Shown: positions 43,407 through 52,380 of the stretch, piece after piece
Numbering within the stretch: position 1 is the first letter of the stretch
How the letters are laid out: every line of letters begins with the position of its first letter
Assembly: GCF_004216715.1 (NCBI RefSeq)
Contig: NZ_SGXG01000001.1
Span: forward strand, 186,001 to 250,000
DNA length: 64,000 nt
Origin: Cecembia calidifontis
GTDB lineage: Bacteria > Bacteroidota > Bacteroidia > Cytophagales > Cyclobacteriaceae
Direction: 5' to 3'
Translations under genes and position numbers: made by a program
The notes under the pieces: generated by a model
What the model was told of the DNA's origin: nothing
What the model saw: only the letters and a program-made list of their open reading frames with translations
Databases searched by the model: none

Positions 43407-45316
43407 TGGAACTCTTCGAAAACCTGGTTCCCGAACCCTACCTCTATGCCCTTGGCTGGATGATCATCCATGCCCTTTGGCAGATTGCAGGCATAGGCCT
43501 GATGCTGTGGCTAGGCCTTAGCATTTTAAAGCAAAAATCAGCCGCCTTCAAATATAATTTAAGTGTGGTAATGCTGTTCATGATCCCGATTGCAGCCCTA
43601 GTTACTTTCATCTGGCACTTGGATACCAGACTGCCAGTTGAACAGGGGGCACTAAATGAAGCTGAATGGACTTACCTGAACTCCCATCCTGATCTGATTC
43701 ATCAAGTGGAATTTCAAAATGAAACCAAAGCAGATTGGCAGATAATGAGTGGAAGAATTGAAAAATACATCCCTACCTTAGTCAATTTATGGATGATAGG
43801 AGCTTTCCTTTTTTTCTTCAAAACTGTAAGCGGCCTGGCTGACCTGAGATCTCTCCATCGGAAAAAACACGATCCTGTCCCTGATGAATTATTAAGGTTT
43901 GTTGAACAAATAAGCCTTCAACTATCCCTTACCAAATCTGTAAAAATCTTTTCCAGCAGGCATTCTGACATGCCGATGGTGTATGGGATTTTCAAACCTG
44001 TCATCCTTATTCCTGCTGGGCTGTTATTCCAAATGAACCCTGCCCAATTGGAAGCTATCATCTCCCATGAAATGGCCCATATCCAAAGAAATGATTACCT
44101 GGTAAACCTGATCCAATCCATTTTGGAAATGCTGTTTTTCTTCCATCCTGTGTTTTGGTGGATCAACCATGAAATCAAAAAACAAAGGGAAATGGCCTGC
44201 GATGAAATGGCAATAGCACTAGGAGCCAAACCAGAAGACCTGGCATATGGTTTGGCCAATGTCATCAATTATGCGCAAAAACATGCTCCTGAAATGGCCA
44301 TGGCAGCCACCAAAAAGCCTAATCCTACTTTGGATAGAATCAAGAAAATTATGGGGATAAGCCCCTCCCCTACACAACCAACTACTTTAACCACAATTAC
44401 CATGATGATTACCTTAATACTTGGCGCATCGCTCCTGGTGGGAGCTACTGACCAAAGCAGCCAATCCTCTGAAGATTTGTTTTTAACCCAATCGAAAACA
44501 CAATCTCTTGATCCCCTTTTCCAATTGGATTTAAGGGAAAAAGAACAAGACACAGTCCCCCCACCTCAAGCAGAATTTTTGCATAAGGATTCTATCCGCA
44601 CAGGAGAAATCAGCCCAGACCTTTTTGAACTGTTTCAAATAAACATGGAACCCCTTAAAGATTTGGGAATGCTCTTCAGAGACCTGGATTTTGACTTGGG
44701 AGATTTCAGCAGCATGCCACACTTGGAATTAAGGGATATCCCTATGCCCCATTTTAATTTTGACAATATGCCCAAGTGGGAAATGAGCCCTGAAATTTTC
44801 AAAAAACTTCTGCCTGACTCTGCCATGTTAAAAGAATTAGCCTCGATCAGAGTTACTCCTGCTGATAGCACATTCAAAATAAAATTAGCCAATAAAAACA
44901 ACTTTTCTGTAGAAGAATGGGAGCAATATCAAAAACTGAAAAATGAGGAATTGGCCAGGTGGAAGGAAAAACATGCTGAACAAATAGAAGCTTGGCAGCA
45001 GGAAAGAATTGCCAAAACCGAAGAATGGAAAAAATCCTTCGAACCCAAAGTGAAGGAGTTTGAGGAGAAAATGAAAAAATGGGAAAAGGAAAACCAACCC
45101 AAAATCGAGGAATATCAGGCCAGGGTGAAGGCTTGGGAAAAAGAAAACCAGCCAAAGATCGAAGAATTCCAGCGAAAAATGGAAGAATGGCAAAAGGCTA
45201 ATGAAGAAAAGATGAAAGCTTTCCAGGAAAAAATGGAAGCTTGGCAAAAGAAGCATGAAGCAGAAATGAAAGCACTTGAACAAAAACTCAAAGAAGCAGA
45301 TACCAGAAAAAACTAA
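43406..45316 (+). CDS. M56 family membrane metallopeptidase (BlaR1-like) with 18-residue Trp repeats
   Basis: A 636-residue sensor protease. Membrane segments near the N terminus (IHALWQIAGIGLMLWLGL), at residues 50-70 and 130-140, then the zinc protease motif HEMAHIQRND and a following acidic ligand region (REMACDEMA). A further hydrophobic helix (TMMITLILGASLLVGA) near residue 335 precedes an extracytoplasmic part. In place of a penicillin-binding domain, the C terminus is a charged helical region with five tandem 18-residue units each starting with Trp (45026-45295). So it resembles BlaR1 in the protease half only, and what it senses is unknown. Confidence 0.9.
   Translation: MELFENLVPEPYLYALGWMIIHALWQIAGIGLMLWLGLSILKQKSAAFKYNLSVVMLFMIPIAALVTFIWHLDTRLPVEQGALNEAEWTYLNSHPDLIHQVEFQNETKADWQIMSGRIEKYIPTLVNLWMIGAFLFFFKTVSGLADLRSLHRKKHDPVPDELLRFVEQISLQLSLTKSVKIFSSRHSDMPMVYGIFKPVILIPAGLLFQMNPAQLEAIISHEMAHIQRNDYLVNLIQSILEMLFFFHPVFWWINHEIKKQREMACDEMAIALGAKPEDLAYGLANVINYAQKHAPEMAMAATKKPNPTLDRIKKIMGISPSPTQPTTLTTITMMITLILGASLLVGATDQSSQSSEDLFLTQSKTQSLDPLFQLDLREKEQDTVPPPQAEFLHKDSIRTGEISPDLFELFQINMEPLKDLGMLFRDLDFDLGDFSSMPHLELRDIPMPHFNFDNMPKWEMSPEIFKKLLPDSAMLKELASIRVTPADSTFKIKLANKNNFSVEEWEQYQKLKNEELARWKEKHAEQIEAWQQERIAKTEEWKKSFEPKVKEFEEKMKKWEKENQPKIEEYQARVKAWEKENQPKIEEFQRKMEEWQKANEEKMKAFQEKMEAWQKKHEAEMKALEQKLKEADTRKN
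45026..45295 (+). repeat. Five tandem 54-bp coding repeats (18-residue Trp units)
   Basis: Units begin at 45026, 45080, 45134, 45188 and 45242 and read W-x17: WKKSFEPKVKEFEEKMKK, WEKENQPKIEEYQARVKA, WEKENQPKIEEFQRKMEE, WQKANEEKMKAFQEKMEA, WQKKHEAEMKALEQKLKE. Eighteen residues is exactly five alpha-helical turns, so all tryptophans would face the same side. Confidence 0.85.
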
Positions 45317-45333
45317 TCCGGCAGTTAAAATTA

Positions 45334-45370
45334 AAAGGGCCGGGTAATTATCCACGGCCCTCAATTTTTC
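45334..45370. terminator. Bidirectional terminator between M56 and thrC genes
   Basis: Stem AGGGCCG / CGGCCCT around a 12-base loop, with TTTTT after it on the plus strand and an A-rich stretch before it. It separates the convergent M56 and thrC genes. Confidence 0.75.
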
Positions 45371-46675
45371 TTACATGCTTTTATTCAAATACTCCCTGAA
45401 TATAAGATAGTCAATAGGAATTTGCTCAGCTTTCTTCTCCCCTTTCAAAAACTGCTGTAAGCGTTCGGGCAATTCCAAATCAATCCCAAGGACTTCATCC
45501 ACCACGGACTTGAATTTGCCTGGATGGGCTGTTTCCAAAAAGATGCCTACATATTGGCCGGGGTTCATTCTTAAGAAATTCCTAAGCCCTAAATATCCCA
45601 CAGCTCCGTGCGGATCTAAAATATAGCCACTTTTTTCTTTTACAGCTCTCATAGCCCTCGCTGTATCCTCATCATCAAAATAAAAACCTTTGACTTTTTC
45701 CCTGAATAAGGCCTGATCATTCCCATACAGGGCCAGAAGCCTGTAAAAGTTGCTGGGATTACCTACATCCATGGAATTGCTGATGGTGGATACAGATGGC
45801 ATGGCCTTGAAATCCAGCCCATGCAGGAAATCAGGAACAACCTTATTGACATTGGTACTGGCTATAAACACATCAATAGGCAAACCCATACGTTCGGCCA
45901 AAATCCCCGCACCTAAATTCCCGAAATTCCCACTGGGAACAGAAACAGCCAACTTTTTATGCTTTTCCGGAAGTCTGGACCAAGCATAAAAATAATAAAG
46001 GCATTGGGGAATCCACCTGGCAATATTAATAGAATTGGCGGAAGTCAAAAGCATTTTTTGATTCAGTTCCTTATCCAAAAAAGCCTCTTTGACCATCCGC
46101 TGACAGTCATCAAACACCCCCTCCACTTCCAGACAATGGATATTCCCCCCTAAAGTGGTAAACTGCTTCTCCTGCAGTTCGGAGACCTTGCCTTTGGGAT
46201 ACAGAATGATTACCTCTACTCCGGGCACTTTATAAAAACCATTGGCTACGGCAGAACCTGTATCTCCGGAAGTAGCTACCAAAACCTTTACCTTCCTTTT
46301 TTCCCCTTCCATCAACATGGACATGAGTTTGGAACAAAATCGGGCACCAAAATCCTTAAAGGCCAAAGTAGGTCCGTGAAACAATTCCAGACTGTACATA
46401 TCCTCTTCAACCCTTACCAGAGGTGCATCAAAAACCAATGTGTGATCTACCAACTCCCTGATCTGTTCCTTATTCAAATCTTCCCCAAAAAGTGCTTCCA
46501 TCACCTCATAACCCAACTCCCGAAAAGTCAAGGTGGGAAGTCGTTGGAAAAAGGAATCTGGCAATACCGGAATGTTTTCCGGCATATACAGTCCCTGATC
46601 TGGTGCAAGCCCCCTAATGACTGCTTCTTTTAAAGTTACTTTATACTTGGGGTTGTTGGTGCTATAATACTGCAT
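45371..46675 (-). CDS. thrC: Threonine synthase
   Basis: A 434-residue PLP enzyme that makes threonine from O-phosphohomoserine. The PLP lysine is in ELFHGPTLAFKDFGARF; ATSGDTGSAVANGFY and SVPSGNFGNLGAGILAERMG are cofactor-binding loops. I chose the ATG at 46675 (MQYYSTNNPKYKV), which leaves 25 bases after thrB; the open frame from 46753 would overlap thrB by 53 bases and adds non-conserved residues. It is the last gene of thrABC. Confidence 0.96.
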   Translation of the reverse strand: MQYYSTNNPKYKVTLKEAVIRGLAPDQGLYMPENIPVLPDSFFQRLPTLTFRELGYEVMEALFGEDLNKEQIRELVDHTLVFDAPLVRVEEDMYSLELFHGPTLAFKDFGARFCSKLMSMLMEGEKRKVKVLVATSGDTGSAVANGFYKVPGVEVIILYPKGKVSELQEKQFTTLGGNIHCLEVEGVFDDCQRMVKEAFLDKELNQKMLLTSANSINIARWIPQCLYYFYAWSRLPEKHKKLAVSVPSGNFGNLGAGILAERMGLPIDVFIASTNVNKVVPDFLHGLDFKAMPSVSTISNSMDVGNPSNFYRLLALYGNDQALFREKVKGFYFDDEDTARAMRAVKEKSGYILDPHGAVGYLGLRNFLRMNPGQYVGIFLETAHPGKFKSVVDEVLGIDLELPERLQQFLKGEKKAEQIPIDYLIFREYLNKSM

Positions 46676-46700
46676 ATACGAAGATGAATCGGTTGATATA

Positions 46701-47633
46701 TTAAGAAGTTTGTATATAAGCCCCTCTGTCATTGACTTCGGAGACATATACATCTACTCCCAGGCCAATCTTTTTGAAGACTTCTTTACTTGCTTCCCCT
46801 GCCTGAAGGGCAATTTCCTTCCCTTGGGACAGTATAAAAATGGTAGGCCCCGAACCGGATATCCCTGATCCCAATGCACCTACTGACCGGATCGATTCCC
46901 TTAATTCATAAAATCCGGGGATCAACAAAGCCCTGGATGGTTCTGCTATCACATCCTTCAAAGACCTGCTGATCAGCTCAAAGTCGCTTTGAAAGAGCCC
47001 GGCAATAAGGCCGGCAATATTTCCTGATTGTACAGTGGACTCTTTCAGGGAAATCTGTTGCCTCAAAACAGACCGTGAATCTGCCGTTTTCAACTCCAGG
47101 TGGGGATGGACCAGGGTACAATACAACCCTTCAGGAACCGGGAGTTTGACCACATCGAGGGGATCATAGCCCCTTATCAATACAAATCCGCCCATGATAG
47201 AAGGGGCAACATTGTCTGCATGGGCAGCGCCACAGGCTATACGCTCTGCTTCCATCGCAAAAGGAACCAGGTCTTTTTTCTCAAATGGATTACCAAGGAT
47301 TTCATTGGCAGCAACCAATGCTGCGGCAGCACTTGCTGCTGAGGATCCCATTCCTGATCCCAAAGGCAAACCTTTGAAAAGATGGATGTCCAAACCTTGC
47401 CTGAGCCCCATTTCATCCAACATGGCCTGAATGGCAACAGAACAGGTGTTTTTTTCAGGTTCCAAAGGCAATTTCCCCCCATCCCCTTGGATTTCTACCA
47501 CCCTAAGGATACCGGAATCAGATTGGGTCACCTGTACCCAATCTCCCAACTCATCGATGGCAAAACCAAGGATATCGAAGCCACAGGAAACATTGGCGAC
47601 AGTAGCAGGTGCAAAGGCGGTTACCTGTTTCAT
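46701..47633 (-). CDS. thrB: Homoserine kinase
   Basis: A 310-residue GHMP kinase phosphorylating homoserine. N-terminal APATVANVSCGFDILGFAI and the ATP loop GLPLGSGMGSSAASAAAALVAAN are diagnostic; the C-terminal GHMP motif is LGSGISGSGPTIFIL. It begins two bases after thrA. Confidence 0.96.
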   Translation of the reverse strand: MKQVTAFAPATVANVSCGFDILGFAIDELGDWVQVTQSDSGILRVVEIQGDGGKLPLEPEKNTCSVAIQAMLDEMGLRQGLDIHLFKGLPLGSGMGSSAASAAAALVAANEILGNPFEKKDLVPFAMEAERIACGAAHADNVAPSIMGGFVLIRGYDPLDVVKLPVPEGLYCTLVHPHLELKTADSRSVLRQQISLKESTVQSGNIAGLIAGLFQSDFELISRSLKDVIAEPSRALLIPGFYELRESIRSVGALGSGISGSGPTIFILSQGKEIALQAGEASKEVFKKIGLGVDVYVSEVNDRGAYIQTS

Positions 47634-47635
47634 GG

Positions 47636-50089
47636 CTATCTGGAATAATTACCTAACCTGATTACATCAGCAAAAACCCCTGCTGCTGTCACATCTGCTC
47701 CTGCACCAGGCCCACGTATGATCATGGGGAAATCATGGTAGCGTTCGGTAGTAAACAGGATCATATTGTCACTTCCTTTTAAGGTATAAAAAGGATGGGT
47801 GCTATCAAGAGCATTAAGCCCTACCTTTGCTTTTCCATTTTCCAGAGTGGCCATGAACCGGAGTTTTTTTCCTTCGGAGCGGGCTTTCTGAAGCAATTCC
47901 GAAAAGGCCGCATCATGTTTTTTTAATCTGTCAAAAAACTCCTGAATATCTTTTGTTTCTACACAATCCTCCGGTACCATACTTTGTATGCTGATGTCCT
48001 CAAAATGCAGATCCTGTTCAGCTTCCCTCCCGAGGATGAGGATTTTTCTGGCTACATCCATGCCACTGAGGTCATCTCTTGGGTCAGGTTCTGTGTATCC
48101 TTTTTCTTTTGCCAATTTCACCACCTCACTGAAGGCGAGACCGTTTTCAAATTCCGAAAAAATATAATTCATGGATCCGCTCAAAACCGCCTCAATCCTG
48201 ATGACCTTATCCCCACTGAGCATGAGGTCCTGTAAGGTATTGATTACAGGAAGTCCGGCTGCTACGTTGGTTTCGTAGAGGAATTTCACACCACGCTTAT
48301 AAGCCAGTTTCTTGAGAGCTTTATAGTTATCCAATGACCCTGAATTGGCCTTCTTATTGGGGGTTACAATTGGTATACTGGCCTCCAAGACCCGGTCATA
48401 TACATCAGCAACATCCTGACTGGCTGTACAGTCCACAAAAACCGAATTGGAGAAATTCATTTCTTCCATTTGCTGGATAAATTTTTCCAGGTCCATGGGT
48501 CTGGAGCCCTCCGCATCCTCTGGACTTGGGCAATTTTTCAAATCAAATCCATCTTCATGAAAGGCCATATACCTGGAGTTGGCTATACCATGGATTTGAA
48601 TATCCAAATCATTTTCCCTTTGCAATTTCTCCCTTTGATTGGCGATCATCTTGATCAATGCCTTTCCAATTAACCCTACACCTACCAAAAACACGTGGAG
48701 TACTTTGTTATCAGAAAGGAAGAAGGCTTCATGCAGCACGTTTAATGCCTTTTGAAGATCTGCCTGGGACACCACAGCAGAAATATTCAGTTCGGAGCTT
48801 CCCTGGGCGATAGCATATACGTTGATATTGTTCCTACCCAAAGACTGGAACATCCTTCCGCTGGCACCGGGGTTATGTTTCATATTTTCCCCCACTACTG
48901 CCACTACAGACATGTTGGGTACCACTACCACAGGATCCATCTCTCCGTTTTTTATTTCATAGAGAAATTCCTTTTCGATGGCTTCCTTGGCCCTGGGCAC
49001 TTCCAAAGTACGTATTGCCACACAAATACTGTGTTCAGAAGAAGCCTGGCTGATCAGCAGGACATGGATATTGGCATCCGCAAGCGCACCAAAGACCCTT
49101 CTGCTCACACCCACTACCTCAATAAGACCTGAGCCCTCAATATTTAACAAGGAAACACCAGACATGGAAGATATGCCTTTGATGAGTTTACCACTTGGTC
49201 CCTCGCCATTGATCAGAGTTCCCGGATTGGCCGGATCAAATGTGTTTTTGATATAAATAGGAATACCCTTCTTCATCGCAGGCTGCATGGTGGCAGGAAA
49301 GATCACCTTTGCGCCAAAATGGGACAACTCCATCGCCTCACTGTAAGTAAGCTGGGGAATGGTAAAAGCAGTATAAACCAATCTTGGATCTGATGTCAGA
49401 ACCCCTGAAACGTCTGTCCAGATTTCCAGGCTTTCAGCCTGTAAAGCAGAAGCAAATATGGCAGCAGTATAATCAGACCCACTTCTTCCCAGCGTGGTTG
49501 TTTCGCCTTTTTCAGTAGAACCTATAAATCCGGTAATGACCTTAAGACCTGGATTTTGATGAAAATAATCCAAAATCAGGTCATTGGTAGCGGAAAAGTC
49601 CACTTTGGCATTGCCAAACCTGTCATTGGTGCGGATTACAGACCTCGCATCCAAATAGACTGCTGGAAAACCTTCCACCTTCAGGGCCTCTGTCAGGATA
49701 AAAGCAGACAACCTCTCTCCAAAACTTGCTACATAATCCAAGGTTCTTGGAGAACATTCCTTGATCAAAAATATCCCGTGAAAGAGGTCTTCCAATTCAT
49801 TGAACCTGACTTTGACAAAAGTGAGCACAGTCGATTGCAGCTGTATGGGGATCAACTGCTTGACTGTCTCAAAATGTCTCTCCTCCAAAGCTTTTACTTC
49901 ATCCACATAAGAGCGGTCACCCTGCCTCGCCTTTTCTGCGGAATTCAATAAAATTTCTGTAACTCCCCCAAAGGCTGAAAATACAACGGCGAACTCACCC
50001 TTCTTTTGCTGGGAACTTAAAATCTTAAATACTTTGAGAATATTTTCTTTGTTAGCGACGGAAGAACCTCCAAATTTTAAAATCTTCAT
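47636..50089 (-). CDS. thrA: Bifunctional aspartate kinase / homoserine dehydrogenase
   Basis: An 817-residue fusion protein for steps one and three of the threonine branch. Aspartokinase at the N terminus (KFGGSSVANKENILK; later GRSGSDYTAAIFASAL), two ACT-type regulatory segments near residues 310-460 (GVSRRVFGALADANIHVLLISQASSEHSI), and homoserine dehydrogenase after residue 465 (VFLVGVGLIGKALIKMI, DCTASQDVADVYD, TNVAAGLPVINTL). Threonine feedback through the ACT domains is usual for the family. A threonine-rich leader ORF precedes it. Confidence 0.96.
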   Translation of the reverse strand: MKILKFGGSSVANKENILKVFKILSSQQKKGEFAVVFSAFGGVTEILLNSAEKARQGDRSYVDEVKALEERHFETVKQLIPIQLQSTVLTFVKVRFNELEDLFHGIFLIKECSPRTLDYVASFGERLSAFILTEALKVEGFPAVYLDARSVIRTNDRFGNAKVDFSATNDLILDYFHQNPGLKVITGFIGSTEKGETTTLGRSGSDYTAAIFASALQAESLEIWTDVSGVLTSDPRLVYTAFTIPQLTYSEAMELSHFGAKVIFPATMQPAMKKGIPIYIKNTFDPANPGTLINGEGPSGKLIKGISSMSGVSLLNIEGSGLIEVVGVSRRVFGALADANIHVLLISQASSEHSICVAIRTLEVPRAKEAIEKEFLYEIKNGEMDPVVVVPNMSVVAVVGENMKHNPGASGRMFQSLGRNNINVYAIAQGSSELNISAVVSQADLQKALNVLHEAFFLSDNKVLHVFLVGVGLIGKALIKMIANQREKLQRENDLDIQIHGIANSRYMAFHEDGFDLKNCPSPEDAEGSRPMDLEKFIQQMEEMNFSNSVFVDCTASQDVADVYDRVLEASIPIVTPNKKANSGSLDNYKALKKLAYKRGVKFLYETNVAAGLPVINTLQDLMLSGDKVIRIEAVLSGSMNYIFSEFENGLAFSEVVKLAKEKGYTEPDPRDDLSGMDVARKILILGREAEQDLHFEDISIQSMVPEDCVETKDIQEFFDRLKKHDAAFSELLQKARSEGKKLRFMATLENGKAKVGLNALDSTHPFYTLKGSDNMILFTTERYHDFPMIIRGPGAGADVTAAGVFADVIRLGNYSR

Positions 50090-50099
50090 AGATGAAACA

Positions 50100-50200
50100 G
50101 GCTGAATGATATAAATATAGATAATATTGACCTAAAAAGGTCCTGTTGTAAGGGGCTATATGATGGATTGATACGGGATTACCCCGTAATGGTAGTTGTG
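50100..50200 (-). promoter_or_regulatory. Putative thr attenuator region after the leader ORF
   Basis: On the minus strand a hairpin TACGGG-GTAAT-CCCGTA overlaps the leader stop codon, and a second, GACCT-TTTT-AGGTC, lies about 40 bases before thrA; AACAGG and CCTGTT around the second hairpin can also pair. None has a clear U-run, so whether control acts on transcription or translation is open. Confidence 0.45.
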
Positions 50201-50268
50201 GTAAAAAACATGGTAAACACCATACCAACTTCACAGCCCATACCGGAAAAACTCCCGGATGCATTCAT
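50179..50268 (-). CDS. thrL: Threonine operon leader peptide
   Basis: A short ORF upstream of thrA, on the same strand, up to 29 codons from the ATG at 50268, with further in-frame ATGs downstream. It ends MFFTTTTITG. Five of the last seven codons before the final Gly are threonine (ACC, ACA, ACT, ACC, ACG) with one isoleucine. This is the layout of the enterobacterial thr leader, whose translation senses charged tRNA-Thr and tRNA-Ile. It is separated from thrA by 89 bases with hairpins. The symbol is by analogy. The overlapping 70-codon frame at 50052-50264 lacks such bias. Confidence 0.75.
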   Translation of the reverse strand: MNASGSFSGMGCEVGMVFTMFFTTTTITG

Positions 50269-50500
50269 AAACCTGAACTTGTCTGCTGTGTAAAACATCT
50301 CCTAAAACTTTATACAGCAATCTTAAGGACAAAATTCCAAAAAGCAAAAAATATTTTTATGTTATTCGCAAACAATGGAGATATTTTTTACCAATACGTC
50401 AAAAATATAGTTTCGTTTTTAGAAGTTCAAAAAGATTTAGCCCAAACCCTATCAATCTTGAAAAAAGCCGGAGTTTAGAGTAACTCCGGCCGTCCAAGGC
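50269..50500. other. AT-rich region upstream of the thr operon
   Basis: About 230 bases between the leader ORF and the convergent end of the NTF2-like gene's operon; it should carry the thr promoter. On the minus strand TATAAAGTTTT lies near 50310 and TTTTGTCC about 20 bases before it, a weak promoter candidate. GGCTTTTTTC-type sequence at 50461-50470 and CCGGAG/CTCCGG at 50469-50488 form a hairpin that likely terminates the NTF2-like gene on the minus strand. Confidence 0.4.
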
Positions 50501-50953
50501 TTACTTGCAGCCTTCTTTTCTTCTCGTATCAATCACATAAGTGATTTTCCAACCATCAGCTGTTTTAATAAGCTGAAATGAATTCACCCCACAATGGCTA
50601 AATCCATCATTCACATAAAATTCATAGCTGGTCCAGGCAGATGCCATTTGCCCATCGATTTTTATCTGATAATCTAAAATCCTTTCATCAAGGGTAGTTC
50701 CAACCGGGGTAGTGGCGATTCTATTGATAAAATCGGCAACAGAATTGGAGCCTAAGGTAGCACCTTGCTCCCCTGCTATCACGGTTTGCATACTGGCATC
50801 TGGATGAAAAGATTGCCTGACCAACTCCGGATCTTTGTTTTTCATGCCTACAAACAGGGAAGCGATGACTTTTTCAACTTCTTTTTCCTCTTGGGCCTGT
50901 AACGATGGCGTTAATAAAACGATGGATAAAACAAGAATTAGGACTTTTTTCAT
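50501..50953 (-). CDS. Secreted NTF2-like (SnoaL-type) protein
   Basis: A 150-residue protein with a signal peptide (cut after about residue 20, LLTPSLQAQ) and an NTF2-like fold: EVEKVIASLFVGMKNKDPELVRQSFHPDA and the C-terminal GWKITYVIDTRRKEGC. This fold serves many small enzymes and binding proteins; no active site can be assigned. Its ATG overlaps the stop of the DUF2807 gene (TAATG), so the two are translated together. Confidence 0.82.
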   Translation of the reverse strand: MKKVLILVLSIVLLTPSLQAQEEKEVEKVIASLFVGMKNKDPELVRQSFHPDASMQTVIAGEQGATLGSNSVADFINRIATTPVGTTLDERILDYQIKIDGQMASAWTSYEFYVNDGFSHCGVNSFQLIKTADGWKITYVIDTRRKEGCK

Positions 50954-51639
50954 TAGTGTCTGGAGATAGTACCACCGGTACTGGTTTTTACATTGATTTC
51001 TTTAGGATTTCCTTTGTAATAAATTTTTGCTGCGGTGGCCGCCGAACCTTCAATAATGCCGGTGGTTCTAAAGTAAACCGTTGCCGCGGTATTTGCCATT
51101 ACTTCCACCTGATTGGCCCTTAGATTTTGTCCGTCTATCTCTGCATTGGTAAAGGCCCTTAGTCCGAGTTTTTCCACTTTTCCTGTTACAAAAATTTTGG
51201 CATTGGTGGCTGCCTCTATGTTCAGTACATCCGCTTCGACTTCTGCTTCAAGGTAAGCACTGGTAGATGCAAACAAATAGGCTTCAGATGCTTCGATTGG
51301 GCTTTTAGCGATAACTCTGGCACTTGTCAAGGCTTCTATGCCCTGAATGTCCTTGTAGGTAATTTTAACCTCGACATTGTGGTTTCTGAAATTCCCTCTC
51401 GCCAATCGAATCTCCAAGGTTTCATCCACAATGGAGGTTTCCACCTTGCCCAATTCTATCCCGGATACCGTTAGTTCAGCTTTATTTTCACTCCCTTTGA
51501 CCAGTTCAACTTTGATGGCATTGGATACTTTGACTGCATTGAATGCACCAAGACTTCTGACTTCCCTTTGGGTCTGCGCCTGTAAAAGCCCAAAAGTCAA
51601 GAAAAAAGATAAAATCAACAGTGTGGTTTTTGTTTTCAT
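50953..51639 (-). CDS. Head GIN domain (DUF2807) secreted protein
   Basis: A 228-residue secreted protein. Signal peptide LILSFFLTFGLLQAQ, then a right-handed beta-helix-like DUF2807 region (FNAVKVSNAIKVELVKGSENKAELTVSG, repeated short beta strands with Ala/Asn). The family is common at the Bacteroidota surface; its role is not known. It is 18 bases downstream of the SDR gene and overlaps the NTF2-like gene. Confidence 0.88.
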   Translation of the reverse strand: MKTKTTLLILSFFLTFGLLQAQTQREVRSLGAFNAVKVSNAIKVELVKGSENKAELTVSGIELGKVETSIVDETLEIRLARGNFRNHNVEVKITYKDIQGIEALTSARVIAKSPIEASEAYLFASTSAYLEAEVEADVLNIEAATNAKIFVTGKVEKLGLRAFTNAEIDGQNLRANQVEVMANTAATVYFRTTGIIEGSAATAAKIYYKGNPKEINVKTSTGGTISRH

Positions 51640-51657
51640 TTTTGATAATCATTTTGT

Positions 51658-52335
51658 TTAAATACCTCCATAAAGCTTAAAGGTCATGTTTCTCAAAGCG
51701 GGGTTATTGACCGCATAATGCATAGCCTCTGCAATATCTGAGGGACTTACCCATTGCGTAAAGTCCGCATCCGGCATGGCCTCTCTATTCTGAGGCGTAT
51801 CAATGATACTGGGGACAAAAATATGCGCCCTTATCCTGGTGCCTTTTGATTCTTCTGCTACGTAATTGGCCAAGCCCATCACCATATTCTTGCTCAAAGC
51901 GTATGCCACAACGTTTTTCCCATCTTGTGGCTGAAGTGCAGGACGGGCCCCAACGAAGAGAAAACTACCAAAATCAGCCTTTTTCATAAAGGGAAGGAAG
52001 TTTTTGACCATGTTGAAGGCCGAATAAAAATTCAGCCGGATCATCTTCTCCAAGTCTTCGACAGTGGTGTGTTCAATATCACCCATAGCAAAACCGCCCA
52101 CCAATAGTGCGATAGCGTCCACTTCCCCATATTGCATTTGGTATTCACTGGCAAATTCAAGAACAGCTTCGGGATCTATTACATCTACTTCATAGACATC
52201 ATCTGCCTCCTCCACTTCGTCTCCGGAATCAGGCTGAATAATGGCTATAATCCTGTAACCTTCTCTCTTAAATTTGCTTACCACCTCCAAACCCAAATTT
52301 CCTGCAGCACCCGTGATGATAATATTCCTTTCCAT
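51658..52335 (-). CDS. Short-chain dehydrogenase/reductase
   Basis: A 225-residue SDR protein. Cofactor loop TGAAGNLG at residues 8-15 and the catalytic YALSK (Y-x3-K) near residue 150. Substrate unknown. It heads a three-gene unit with the DUF2807 and NTF2-like genes, and is divergent from mscS with only 45 bases between starts. Confidence 0.9.
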   Translation of the reverse strand: MERNIIITGAAGNLGLEVVSKFKREGYRIIAIIQPDSGDEVEEADDVYEVDVIDPEAVLEFASEYQMQYGEVDAIALLVGGFAMGDIEHTTVEDLEKMIRLNFYSAFNMVKNFLPFMKKADFGSFLFVGARPALQPQDGKNVVAYALSKNMVMGLANYVAEESKGTRIRAHIFVPSIIDTPQNREAMPDADFTQWVSPSDIAEAMHYAVNNPALRNMTFKLYGGI

Positions 52336-52380
52336 ATTTACTTTTGTTTGTTTTTAGTCATCATTCAAATTTCAACCAAC

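Noticed and set aside
43032..45316. A beta-lactam resistance locus
   Set aside because: The protease lacks a penicillin-binding sensor domain and no beta-lactamase or resistant PBP gene is adjacent.
50052..50264. A 70-codon minus-strand frame upstream of thrA
   Set aside because: It overlaps the threonine-rich leader in another frame and the start of thrA; its composition is not protein-like, while the leader frame has the expected Thr codon run.
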